From a virus, in IMG/VR virus record IMGVR_UViG_3300031951_000362, positions 1-43,520 of that record: a stretch of DNA of 43,520 bases. The stretch is one strand, 5' to 3'. A program made the translations under genes and the position numbers. The notes below the pieces were generated by a model that saw nothing but the letters and a program-made list of their open reading frames with translations, searched no databases and was not told where the DNA came from. Shown here one piece after another: positions 27,979-35,366 of the stretch; position 1 is the first letter of the stretch, and each line of letters opens with the position of its first letter.

Positions 27979-28941
27979 ATGAAAATTATTATTTGGGGAT
28001 ATCCGCTCCATTCTCATACACATTCATATATCCATGCTGCTTTTTATAAAGCATTTACTTATATGGGATATGAAACATATTGGTTCCATGATGGTGAATA
28101 TCCCGATAACTTTAATTGGGATGACTGTGTATTTTGGACGGAAGGATTTGCTGATAAAAATATTCCGCTAAACAAAACCAGTACCTACTTTGTTCATGTC
28201 TGTCCAGATCCATCAAAGTATATCAATGCTGGAGTGAAGAAGTTTATTGACGTTCGCTATAATCATTTGTGGCACAAAGATCACAACTATGATTATACTT
28301 TAGATAAAACTAAAGTTGAAAAAGTTGGACCTTGTTGCTATCTTCAACCAAAGAAAAATCATCGAGTTCAAGTTTTAAACAACTATCATCAGTACTGGAT
28401 TGAAGACTATGATAAGTTTTATGTGACTTGGGCAACTAATATTCTTCCACACGAATTTAACTTTGAGGATATTATCCACCCTAGAGAAAATAAAATCTAT
28501 TTCAGTGGAAATATTTCTGCTCATGGTAGATGTGAAAACTTCAGTACATTCAAACCTTTTATCTTGGAATGTGAGAAGAATGGAATAGATTTTATTCATA
28601 ACGACCCATTTTCAAATCCTCTAAGTGAGGATGAGGTTATATCGAGAACCAAGAAGTCAATTATCGGTGTTGATATTCGTGGACCAGAACATCTTCGTAA
28701 TGGATATGTTCCTTGTAGGGTATTCAAGTCTATTAGTTGGGGTCATCTTGGGACTACAAATTCTCCAGAAGTTTATGCAGAACTTGATGGTAATTGTATT
28801 CTTCAAGAAGATACTGCACAACTGTTCTATGATTCTATGGAAAAAAGAACGGATTATGAGTACATTAAAAATGCTATGATGTATGTTCAAGAAAACCATA
28901 CATACGTTAACAGAATTAAATCTATTATGAGTTTGCTATGA
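27979..28941 (+). CDS. Putative GT-B glycosyltransferase
   Basis: 320 residues. N-terminal MKIIIWGYPLHSHTHSYIHA suggests a Rossmann-like acceptor domain; the C-terminal NGYVPCRVFKSISWGHLGTT, then NSPEVYAEL resembles the donor-site end of exostosin-like or family-1-type transferases (basic residue, small loop, acidic residue). Many His and Tyr residues. Overlaps the following gene by four bases. The exact family is uncertain. Confidence 0.55.
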   Translation: MKIIIWGYPLHSHTHSYIHAAFYKAFTYMGYETYWFHDGEYPDNFNWDDCVFWTEGFADKNIPLNKTSTYFVHVCPDPSKYINAGVKKFIDVRYNHLWHKDHNYDYTLDKTKVEKVGPCCYLQPKKNHRVQVLNNYHQYWIEDYDKFYVTWATNILPHEFNFEDIIHPRENKIYFSGNISAHGRCENFSTFKPFILECEKNGIDFIHNDPFSNPLSEDEVISRTKKSIIGVDIRGPEHLRNGYVPCRVFKSISWGHLGTTNSPEVYAELDGNCILQEDTAQLFYDSMEKRTDYEYIKNAMMYVQENHTYVNRIKSIMSLL

Positions 28942-29744
28942 AAGACGTAACTATTGTATCTGCCCTTTTCAATATTGCGCGTGAGGGTATGGATGGTAGA
29001 AATTGGGAAGAGTACTTAGAGTGGTTTGATATTATGCTCAAACTCAAGTGCCCTATGGTTCTTTTTGTGACTGAAGATGTTCGAGAGTTTATTGAAGAGC
29101 GGCGGCTTTCTGTACCAACTTCTATTAACGTTCAAACTGTAGAAGAGATTCCTTATTATTATCTGAAAGATAAGATTGATACTATTATCGAGTCTGAGGA
29201 ATATATTAATAAGATTTCTGATCCAGATAGAATTGAATGTAAGCATTCACTTTACTCTATTGTTCAGTATTCTAAGTTCAAGTGGTTAGAGCAGGCAATT
29301 GAAGAAAACCCACATGGTAGTAAGCATTTCTTCTGGTTAGATGCTGGTGGTTCTCGCTTCTTTGATGGATATGATCTATCCAATGACTATCCAAGTGCTA
29401 GTGCTATTGAGTCTCTGAATGAGATGGGTGATAGTTTCCTTATTCAGATGAATATGGAGTATTATAAAGATCTCGCTGGTGCCGATGAACTTCCAAAAGA
29501 ATATCTGTTAGATAATCGCTCTTACGTTCTGGGTTCCATGTTTGGTGGTGGTCCAGAATCTATCAAGAAAGTTTCTAAGTATATGGATGAGATCTTTGTT
29601 GATGAAATGATAGGTAATGGTTATGTAAATAACGAACAAATTGCCTTTGGATATTTGGTTAAGAAATATCCTGATGACTTTTCTGTGTTTGAGAGGTATA
29701 ATGGTAAGCATATGGAACTGTTCACTGAACTTGGTAAGCAATGA
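28938..29744 (+). CDS. HtrL/YibB-type glycosyltransferase-like protein
   Basis: 268 residues. VTIVSALFNIAREGMDGRNW, EYLEWFDIMLKLKCPMVLFV and HFFWLDAGGSRFF match the HtrL/WlaTC family found in lipopolysaccharide gene clusters, with the WLDAG motif in the donor site. Cytoplasmic. Four-base overlaps at both ends show tight coupling. Confidence 0.75.
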   Translation: MKDVTIVSALFNIAREGMDGRNWEEYLEWFDIMLKLKCPMVLFVTEDVREFIEERRLSVPTSINVQTVEEIPYYYLKDKIDTIIESEEYINKISDPDRIECKHSLYSIVQYSKFKWLEQAIEENPHGSKHFFWLDAGGSRFFDGYDLSNDYPSASAIESLNEMGDSFLIQMNMEYYKDLAGADELPKEYLLDNRSYVLGSMFGGGPESIKKVSKYMDEIFVDEMIGNGYVNNEQIAFGYLVKKYPDDFSVFERYNGKHMELFTELGKQ

Positions 29745-30685
29745 GAATTGTATTAATAGGACCTGGTATTATGCCTATCCCACCAACAGGGTGGGGTGCT
29801 GTTGAGATCCTGATATGGGATACTAAGAACGCATTAGAGCAACTTGGACATGAAGTTCATATTGTGAATACCAAAGACGGTAGGCAGATCATTGATGAGA
29901 TAAACACCTTTAGACCTGATTTTGTTCATGTTCATTACGATGAGTTCATTCCCATCGTTCCTTATATTCAATATCCAAATGCTATTACTAGTCATTTTGG
30001 ATATCTTGAACGCCCAGAGATGTTCAATGGATACATCAATATCCTGAATGCCTTTACTCAGATTAAACCAAACGTTTTCTGCCTCTCTGAGGGCATTAAG
30101 AACGTTTATAAGGTTATGTCTGGTATTCCTAGTGAAAGGTTGTTTGTGACCCCTAACGGTGTCGATACCTCTAAGTTTAGAGTAGTGCAAGAACCAAAGT
30201 ATCCTGACCGTAGCATCTACCTAGCAAAGATTGATTATCGTAAGAGGCAGCATTTGTTTCAGTCTATCAGCAGTTTGTGGTTTGCTGGTAACAATGCAGA
30301 TCCACGATTTGATACAGGTAAAAATTACTTAGGTGAGTGGACAAAGAGTAAATTATTTAATGAACTAACTGAGTATGGAAACCTGGTTCTTCTGTCTGAT
30401 GGTGAGGCACATCCTCTAGTTTGTATGGAAGCACTTGCTGCTGGACTTGGTGTGGTTGTCTGTGAGTGGGGTAAAGCAAACCTTGATATCAACAAGGAGT
30501 TCATTACAGTTATTCCTGAGTCAAAGATAAACGACATTCAATATGTTGAAGATGCTATAATAAAGAATAGAGAATACTCTATTTCTCATAGAAATGATAT
30601 TATAGAATATTCCAAAGAATTTGACTGGACTTCAGTTATTGGGAAATACTATATTCCTGCTGTAAGAGAAATTATTGGACGATAG
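29741..30685 (+). CDS. GT4-family glycosyltransferase
   Basis: 314 residues. PPTGWGAVEILIWD (N-terminal glycine loop), FVTPNGVDTSKF between domains, and LLSDGEAHPLVCMEALAAGL with the ExxxxxxxE-type donor motif are standard for retaining GT4 enzymes. Somewhat short (usual 350-400), mostly in the linker. Builds the glycan from an NDP-sugar. Overlaps its upstream neighbour by four bases. Confidence 0.88.
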   Translation: MRIVLIGPGIMPIPPTGWGAVEILIWDTKNALEQLGHEVHIVNTKDGRQIIDEINTFRPDFVHVHYDEFIPIVPYIQYPNAITSHFGYLERPEMFNGYINILNAFTQIKPNVFCLSEGIKNVYKVMSGIPSERLFVTPNGVDTSKFRVVQEPKYPDRSIYLAKIDYRKRQHLFQSISSLWFAGNNADPRFDTGKNYLGEWTKSKLFNELTEYGNLVLLSDGEAHPLVCMEALAAGLGVVVCEWGKANLDINKEFITVIPESKINDIQYVEDAIIKNREYSISHRNDIIEYSKEFDWTSVIGKYYIPAVREIIGR

Positions 30686-30690
30686 TGTTG

Positions 30691-31482
30691 ATGGACAAGA
30701 ATAAGGCAGCATTCAAACTTAAAGGACTTCCTCCCATTTATTGTATCAACCTTGATGGAAAACCTGATAGGTGGAAGTATATGGAAGACCAGTTCAAATA
30801 CTGGGAGATAGAAGACTACACTCGTATCTCAGCATATGATGGTAGAGAAGATGACCTGAGTGATATTATCAAGGGTAGGTATCCTGATAACATGACTTCT
30901 GGTGAGGTTGGATGTGTAACATCTCATCTTAAGGCAATGAAGCATTTTCTAGAAACATCAGATGCACCATGTGCTTTGGTGATGGAAGATGACTGTGATA
31001 TTTCTACAGCATCGCATTGGCCATTTAAATGGAGGGACTTTTACTCTAAGGTTCCTTATGACTATGATGTTATTCAACTCGCTATTATCAACCCAGCACA
31101 AGTTCATATGAAACTCCATCGGAGGTTCGTAAATGACTTTTCTACTGCCTGCTATATGATTACAAGACATCATGCCCAGAAACTTATCGATTTGCATTGT
31201 CGTGAAGACAAGTATAAGTTAGATCAAGGTGTTAAACCCAGAGCAGTAGCTGATGACTTAATCTATAATTCTGGAAATACTTTTGCTATTCCCCTGTTCC
31301 TTTACAAGGTAGAACTTGGTTCTGATATTCATGACATTCATGTAGATATTTTTCATAGAAGTAGTCATGATGGTCTTTGGAACTTCTGGAAAACTCAAGC
31401 TATTGATATTCCAGATTGGAATGTTATATTTGACTATGATCCTTATTTTGGAACATTACCTCCAGGATTTGAAGGAAAGTAA
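30691..31482 (+). CDS. GT25-family (LPS-type) glycosyltransferase
   Basis: 263 residues from ATG 30691; in-frame GTG 30685 on the previous stop is an alternative. YCINLDGKPDRWKYMEDQF, SAYDGRE, GEVGCVTSHLKAMKHFLE and CALVMEDDCDIS are hallmark motifs of GT25 enzymes, which include the beta-galactosyltransferases LgtB/LgtE of lipooligosaccharide and collagen glycosyltransferases. The EDD motif is intact. Last gene of the island. The link of this family to collagen glycosylation is notable given the phage's collagen-like fibre. Confidence 0.88.
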   Translation: MDKNKAAFKLKGLPPIYCINLDGKPDRWKYMEDQFKYWEIEDYTRISAYDGREDDLSDIIKGRYPDNMTSGEVGCVTSHLKAMKHFLETSDAPCALVMEDDCDISTASHWPFKWRDFYSKVPYDYDVIQLAIINPAQVHMKLHRRFVNDFSTACYMITRHHAQKLIDLHCREDKYKLDQGVKPRAVADDLIYNSGNTFAIPLFLYKVELGSDIHDIHVDIFHRSSHDGLWNFWKTQAIDIPDWNVIFDYDPYFGTLPPGFEGK

Positions 31483-31518
31483 GCATTTATACTCAATATA
31501 TCGGGAAACCGTAACACA

Positions 31519-31543
31519 GGGGGATTGCGTCCCCTTTATTTTT
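31519..31543 (+). terminator. Terminator after the glycan island
   Basis: GGGGA (31520-31524), loop TTGCG, TCCCC (31530-31534), then TTTATTTTT. Moderate strength. Confidence 0.65.
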
Positions 31544-31553
31544 GCTATATAAT
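31525..31553 (+). promoter_or_regulatory. Possible promoter of the hli-petF unit
   Basis: TATAAT (31548-31553) with TTGCGT (31525-31530) 17 bases upstream. The weak -35 lies in the terminator loop. It gives a leader of about 20 bases before ATG 31581. Confidence 0.45.
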
Positions 31554-31580
31554 GTTGTAACAGTTCTTCACAAAACTACA

Positions 31581-31775
31581 ATGACTGTAACAACTAATGA
31601 GTATGGGCAGCAGAACATGTTTGCCAAAGAACCTGTAATGTATTATGAAAACTACGGGCAGATTACCCCTAACATGGTCAAGGAGCGCACCAATGGTCGC
31701 TGGGCAATGATGGGTATCGTAGCAGGCTTGATTTCTTACGCAACTACTGGTAAACTGTTCTTTGGTATTTTCTAA
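31581..31775 (+). CDS. hli: High-light-inducible protein (Hli)
   Basis: 64 residues from ATG 31581; the upstream in-frame start at 31542 lies in the promoter region. KERTNGRWAMMGIVAGLISY is the chlorophyll-binding Hli/LHC motif (ExxNGRxAMxG) in a single membrane helix, ending TTGKLFFGIF. Such proteins bind chlorophyll in thylakoids and dissipate excess light energy, protecting photosystem II in infected cells. Placed with petF and a second hli. Confidence 0.95.
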   Translation: MTVTTNEYGQQNMFAKEPVMYYENYGQITPNMVKERTNGRWAMMGIVAGLISYATTGKLFFGIF

Positions 31776-31787
31776 GTATTTCTACCT

Positions 31788-32078
31788 ATGACTTACAATG
31801 TTACTCTCCGCTCTCCCGACGGCTCCGAAACCACCATTCAGTGTGCGAGCGATCAGTATATTCTTGAAGCGGCAGAAGAGGCAGGTATTGACCTTCCTGC
31901 ATCGTGCCGTGCTGGCGCTTGTTCCGCCTGTGCTGGTAAACTCGTAGAAGGAACCGTAGATAATGAAGAGCAGTCATTCCTGGATGACGATCAAGTAGCA
32001 GACGGTTGGATTCTCACCTGTACCGCTTATCCTACTAGCGACTGTGTGATTCTTACCGAGCAAGAAGAAAACCTTTAA
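31788..32078 (+). CDS. petF: Plant-type [2Fe-2S] ferredoxin
   Basis: 96 residues. [11 protein letters not shown] and a fourth Cys in [10 protein letters not shown] give the full CxxxxCxxC...C cluster-binding set; [20 protein letters not shown] is the usual N-terminal beta strand region. Carries electrons from photosystem I to acceptors; in cyanophages it could redirect reducing power, for instance to nucleotide reduction or pigment synthesis. Twelve bases after hli. Confidence 0.96.
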   Translation: MTYNVTLRSPDGSETTIQCASDQYILEAAEEAGIDLPASCRAGACSACAGKLVEGTVDNEEQSFLDDDQVADGWILTCTAYPTSDCVILTEQEENL

Positions 32079-32095
32079 TTTTTAGGAGTAAAACA

Positions 32096-32203
32096 ATGAA
32101 CGAAAGAGCAGAACGCATTAACGGTTGGTTCGCAATGATCGGAATCGTTGCCGCAATGGGGTCCTATGCCCTGACTGGTCAAGTGATTCCGGGTGTGTGG
32201 TGA
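32096..32203 (+). CDS. Very short high-light-inducible protein (Hli)
   Basis: 35 residues, TAGGAG seven bases upstream. NERAERINGWFAMIGIVAAM keeps the Hli core (ExxNGWxAMIG) and continues as one membrane helix to SYALTGQVIPGVW. Lacks the N-terminal extension of the first copy. Likely a second chlorophyll-binding helix that pairs with Hli or photosystem proteins. Confidence 0.88.
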   Translation: MNERAERINGWFAMIGIVAAMGSYALTGQVIPGVW

Positions 32204-32216
32204 GATGGAGGTAAAG

Positions 32217-32744
32217 ATGCGTAAAGAAGATTTTCAAGTCCCACAAGTCCAATTTGTTTTCCGTGAGAACGGTGAGTTTGTAACCCGCACTACTTCAGAA
32301 CTGTTTGATAACAAGCGAGTCGTTATTTTCAGTCTGCCTGGTGCATTCACTCCTACTTGTAGTGCTTATCAACTCCCAGGATTCGAGGAAAACTACGATG
32401 AATTTGCTGCTCTTGGCATCGACGCTATTTACTGCTTGGCTGTTAATGACGGCTTTGTTATGAATGCCTGGGCACAAGATCAAAATATTGAAAAAGTAAA
32501 ACTTATCCCCGATGGAAATGCCTATTTCACCAGAAGCATGGGTTATCTGGTCAACAAGTCTAACCTTGGTTTCGGTCAGCGTTCTTGGCGTTATGCTGCG
32601 GTTGTGGATAACGGAATCATCGAAAAACTATTCCTTGAAGACGGTTTCCGTGACAACGCAGACACCGATCCATACGAAGTATCGACACCAGAAAACGTTC
32701 TTGAGTATGTAAAGACAACTGTGAGGGAAACCGCACCAGTTTGA
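32217..32744 (+). CDS. Peroxiredoxin (Prx5-like)
   Basis: 175 residues from ATG 32217, which has GGAGG at 32207-32211; ATG 32205 is an alternative. VIFSLPGAFTPTCSAYQLPG has the peroxidatic Cys in the P(G)AFTPTCS motif of the Prx5 group; GFVMNAWAQDQNIEKVKLIP and YFTRSMGYLV follow as expected. It reduces peroxides using thiols. Its place between hli and psbA suggests protection of photosynthesis from oxidative damage during infection. Confidence 0.9.
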   Translation: MRKEDFQVPQVQFVFRENGEFVTRTTSELFDNKRVVIFSLPGAFTPTCSAYQLPGFEENYDEFAALGIDAIYCLAVNDGFVMNAWAQDQNIEKVKLIPDGNAYFTRSMGYLVNKSNLGFGQRSWRYAAVVDNGIIEKLFLEDGFRDNADTDPYEVSTPENVLEYVKTTVRETAPV

Positions 32745-32764
32745 TAGAATAAGTAATAATACTT

Positions 32765-32799
32765 AACTCTGTTGCTAAATAAGCAGCAGAGTTTTTTTG
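32765..32799 (+). terminator. Strong rho-independent terminator
   Basis: AACTCTGTTGCT (32765-32776), loop AAATA, AGCAGCAGAGTT (32782-32793), one G-U pair, then a T-run. Ends the hli-petF-hli-peroxiredoxin unit. Confidence 0.92.
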
Positions 32800-32802
32800 T
32801 AT

Positions 32803-32967
32803 ATGCCTAGAGGACAACTTACAAAGGAGACCATAAAATGTGAGGTCCTCAAAATCAAAAGAGACTTGGATAATGAGTGGATGAATAAACCTTGCCATGA
32901 TCCCAAGTATCTTGCTCACGAGTATCTCAATAAGGTCCTGGACAAGATAGAGGAATATAGGGCTTGA
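32803..32967 (+). CDS. Small conserved-type protein upstream of psbA
   Basis: 54 residues (MPRGQLTKETIKCEVLKIKR at the start, then HDPKYLAHEYLNKVLDKIEEY), basic and helical. A protein of this pattern is often found just before psbA in cyanophages. The ATG lies close after a terminator T-run with no Shine-Dalgarno, so its expression is unclear. The psbA -35 box overlaps its stop. Confidence 0.55.
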   Translation: MPRGQLTKETIKCEVLKIKRDLDNEWMNKPCHDPKYLAHEYLNKVLDKIEEYRA

Positions 32968-32997
32968 CGCCACTCCAAAACCGTAGTATGATAAATA
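32964..32997 (+). promoter_or_regulatory. Composite early/late promoter of psbA
   Basis: TTGACG (32964-32969), 17 bases, TATGAT (32987-32992), overlapping GATAAATA (32990-32997). Both host-type and phage-modified polymerase could start here, giving psbA transcripts all through infection. Confidence 0.75.
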
Positions 32998-33007
32998 CAT
33001 CAACAAC

Positions 33008-33164
33008 GTTACGGAATGTAACTTTCCGAAACAAGTTGTAACACTCCTGCCGCTTGACCGAGACTAGGCAGGGTTACCAATCCGTCTCTCATATCCCCGC
33101 TAAGGGTGCGGGGAGCATAGTATCTCCACCATTTCCCTGATGGTCTTACTATCTTTTTAAAAAA
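33008..33164 (+). ncRNA. Structured psbA leader with possible pseudoknot
   Basis: Gene-free leader. GTAAC...CCTGCC (33038-33051) pairs with GGCAGG-GTTAC (33067-33077). GAGAC (33060-33064) in its loop can pair with GTCTC (33084-33088), making a pseudoknot. CCCCGC/GCGGGG (33095-33113) and CCAT/ATGG (33129-33143) follow. PhotoRC RNA motifs are known before psbA in cyanobacteria and cyanophages and are the first candidates. Confidence 0.6.
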
Positions 33165-34502
33165 ATGGCTGCTTCTATTGCACAACAACGACAATCGAAT
33201 ACTTGGGAACAATTCTGCAACTGGGTCACCTCAACCGATAATCGTCTTTATGTCGGTTGGTTCGGAGTCCTGATGATTCCTTGCCTGCTTGCTGCTACGA
33301 CTTGTTTCATCATCGCCTTCATCGGTGCTCCCCCTGTGGACATTGATGGAATCCGTGAACCCGTTGCTGGTTCACTCATGTACGGAAACAACATCATCTC
33401 TGGTGCTGTTATTCCTTCGTCCAATGCTATTGGACTGCACTTTTACCCCATCTGGGAAGCTTCTTCCCTAGATGAGTGGCTATATAATGGAGGACCTTTC
33501 CAACTGGTCGTCTTCCACTTTCTGATCGGCATCTATGCTTACATGGGACGCGAATGGGAACTTTCTTACCGACTCGGTATGCGTCCTTGGATTTGTGTTG
33601 CCTACTCTGCACCCGTTGCTGCTGCTAGCGCAGTGTTCCTGGTCTATCCCTTCGGTCAAGGATCCTTCTCTGATGCGATGCCTCTGGGGATTTCAGGCAC
33701 TTTCAACTACATGCTTGTTTTCCAGGCAGAACACAACATTCTTATGCATCCTTTCCACATGCTGGGAGTTGCTGGGGTCTTCGGTGGTTCTCTTTTCTCT
33801 GCTATGCATGGATCTCTTGTCACCTCTTCTCTTGTCCGCGAGACGACAGAGAATGAGTCACAGAACTATGGATACAAGTTCGGACAAGAAGAAGAGACCT
33901 ACAACATTGTAGCCGCTCACGGTTATTTCGGTCGCCTTATTTTTCAATATGCTTCCTTTAATAACTCCCGTTCGCTGCACTTCTTCCTTGCTGCCTGGCC
34001 TGTTGTAGGCATCTGGTTCACCGCTCTTGGTGTTTCCACGATGGCTTTCAACCTCAACGGCTTTAATTTCAACCAGTCTATTGTTGATAGTCAAGGAAAA
34101 GTTATTAACACTTGGGCTGATGTTCTCAACCGTGCTGGACTGGGCATGGAGGTAATGCACGAAAGGAACGCTAGACTTGTTGGTGTTCTTGCCTAGTAAT
34201 AGGCATTAGTAAAATCGGGTTAAACGGGGAAACTCTCTATGAGACAATCCCGTACCAAGTCAGAAAGGGTTTAAGTTTTCTGAAAGGTCTAACGACTAGG
34301 TAGTGAGTCCCAACAATAATCTACCCACGAATGCCCGACTCCTTAATAAACATAAGGATGAAGAGATAGTCTGAACTTACTGGCGACAGTAAGAAGTAAA
34401 GAATAAAGAGTCTTTACGATAACACATTTGCACAATTTCCCACTTGATCTTGCTGCTGCCGAGTCAACTCCTGTTGCACTCACCGCACCTGCAATTGGTT
34501 GA
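33165..34502 (+). CDS. psbA: Photosystem II D1 protein, split by a group I intron
   Basis: Coding segments 33165-34172 and 34431-34502 join to 359 residues (usual 360). Without splicing the frame ends RLVGVLA, which is not D1. Key residues are in place: Tyr161 (TyrZ), Asp170, Glu189, His190, His198, His215, His332, Glu333, and after splicing His337, Asp342 and Ala344, followed by a 15-residue C-terminal extension for CtpA processing. Residue 130 is Glu, the high-light D1 form. D1 carries the Mn cluster and reaction-centre pigments in the thylakoid. Phage D1 replaces damaged host D1. No Shine-Dalgarno before the ATG. The intron separates the C-terminal Mn ligands, so unspliced mRNA gives a dead protein. 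Confidence 0.97.
34173..34430 (+). ncRNA. Group I intron in psbA
   Basis: 258 bases, no internal gene. P1: exon end GAACGCT (34166-34172) pairs with guide GGTGTTC (34182-34188), putting U34172 in the required U-G pair; the intron ends in G (34430). P10: TTGT (34177-34180) with ACAA of exon 2. P3: GGCATT (34202-34207) with AATGCC (34330-34335). P7: GACTA (34294-34298) with TAGTC (34367-34371). P8: TCCTTA/TAAGGA (34340-34345, 34353-34358). A GGTAG/CTACC hairpin between P7 and P3 hints at subgroup IA. P9: CTTACTG-GCGA-CAGTAAG (34376-34393). Cyanophage S-PM2 is known to have a psbA group I intron. Confidence 0.95.
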
Positions 34503-34527
34503 TATAAAACCAAATATATGATATAAT
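34499..34527 (+). promoter_or_regulatory. Sigma70-like promoter at the psbA stop
   Basis: TTGATA (34499-34504), 17 bases, TATAAT (34522-34527), overlapping the psbA stop. The terminator hairpin starts five bases after the -10, so little but a tiny RNA could be made unless the terminator is bypassed. Confidence 0.5.
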
Positions 34528-34531
34528 TAAG

Positions 34532-34555
34532 GGACCCCAAAAGGGTCCTTTTTTT
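34532..34555 (+). terminator. Rho-independent terminator of psbA
   Basis: GGACCC (34532-34537), loop CAAAA, GGGTCC (34543-34548), seven T. Confidence 0.92.
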
Positions 34556-34562
34556 ATAAATA
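34555..34562 (+). promoter_or_regulatory. T4-type late promoter of the endonuclease gene
   Basis: Exact TATAAATA joined to the terminator T-run, 27 bases before ATG 34589. Confidence 0.78.
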
Positions 34563-34588
34563 GTTTTGGAAAGTTATGAGCAACCTTT

Positions 34589-35167
34589 ATGGACCTCCAC
34601 GAATTAGTAATATCTGAATGTGAAAGACGGGGTTTAGAACTTATCTACCTTCCTGAAAGACTTGTGCGTCGCTCAACCGATGTAGTGGTTAAATGCCCTT
34701 GCACAGGACAGAGAAATATGAGTATAAGAAACTTTATTTTCACCTATGAAAAAGGTGGAGAAGCATTTTGTTGCAAAAGAAAATCAAAACTTGGTAAAAA
34801 TAATCCAGCATTTGGGAAACCAACTTGGAATGCTGGAACGGTTGGTATATCAAAAAGTTATGGATTTTTCGGTTTTAAGGAGGAATGGTCTGATAGAGAA
34901 GATTACTTATATTTTATTGAAACCATATACGGAACTTATAAAATAGGTAGGTCTTTTCACGGAATAAAATATCGCTTTACTGAAACTGTAAAAGAACTTG
35001 GCGAATGGAAAGCGTCCCACAAAAAAGTATTTGAGTGTGAAAGATATATCTTGGATACTTATAAGCAGTATCAAAAAAAGATTGATGGTATAATAGGAGG
35101 GTCAGAGCATTTTGTAAAAGAACTTCCAATACAAGAAATCATAGAATATGCTAATAGTTGTTTGTAA
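34589..35167 (+). CDS. Free-standing endonuclease next to the psbA intron
   Basis: 192 residues. N-terminal part has a CPCTGQ...CCKR zinc-like segment (about 36-64). GKNNPAFGKPTWNAG (about 69-83) looks like a NUMOD3-type DNA-binding motif. DYLYFIETIYGTYKIGRSFH (about 104-123) resembles the GIY-YIG/T5orf172 catalytic strands, with Arg in IGRS and a later Glu (FECERYILDTYK) as possible metal ligand. In cyanophage S-PM2 a free-standing homing enzyme (F-CphI) encoded between psbA and psbD cuts intronless psbA at the intron site; same position here suggests the same role, though I cannot show orthology. In S-PM2 an antisense RNA (CfrI) covers this region; not visible by eye here. Confidence 0.7.
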   Translation: MDLHELVISECERRGLELIYLPERLVRRSTDVVVKCPCTGQRNMSIRNFIFTYEKGGEAFCCKRKSKLGKNNPAFGKPTWNAGTVGISKSYGFFGFKEEWSDREDYLYFIETIYGTYKIGRSFHGIKYRFTETVKELGEWKASHKKVFECERYILDTYKQYQKKIDGIIGGSEHFVKELPIQEIIEYANSCL

Positions 35168-35175
35168 TAAAACTA

Positions 35176-35298
35176 ATGTCTCATAATACCGAAAACGAAC
35201 CTATGCCTAACTGGGTCATCTGGGCAGGTGTAGGTATGATGATATTCACAGTTATTATTTTCGTTGCGTTCACTCTTAGCGTCATTTATTGGGGATGA
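35176..35298 (+). CDS. 40-residue membrane protein between psbA and psbD
   Basis: Polar N-terminus (MSHNTENEPMPNWVIW) then one long hydrophobic helix (AGVGMMIFTVIIFVAFTLSV) ending YWG. Nine bases after the endonuclease gene, no Shine-Dalgarno. Size and place invite comparison with small photosystem or cytochrome subunits, but no motif proves it. Confidence 0.5.
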   Translation: MSHNTENEPMPNWVIWAGVGMMIFTVIIFVAFTLSVIYWG

Positions 35299-35311
35299 GC
35301 ACAAACACCCA

Positions 35312-35345
35312 TTGACTTCTTTGTTAAGGAATGTTAAGATAAATA
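35312..35345 (+). promoter_or_regulatory. Composite early/late promoter of psbD
   Basis: TTGACT (35312-35317), 17 bases, TAAGAT (35335-35340), overlapping GATAAATA (35338-35345). Same design as psbA. The leader is only about 15-20 bases. Confidence 0.7.
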
Positions 35346-35366
35346 TGAGAAACGATACAGGAGGTT

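Noticed and set aside
33535-33912. 125-residue frame inside psbA
   Set aside because: Out-of-frame shadow of D1 coding sequence.
34173-34196. psbA read-through end coding RLVGVLA
   Set aside because: This is intron sequence; splicing restores the normal D1 C-terminus.
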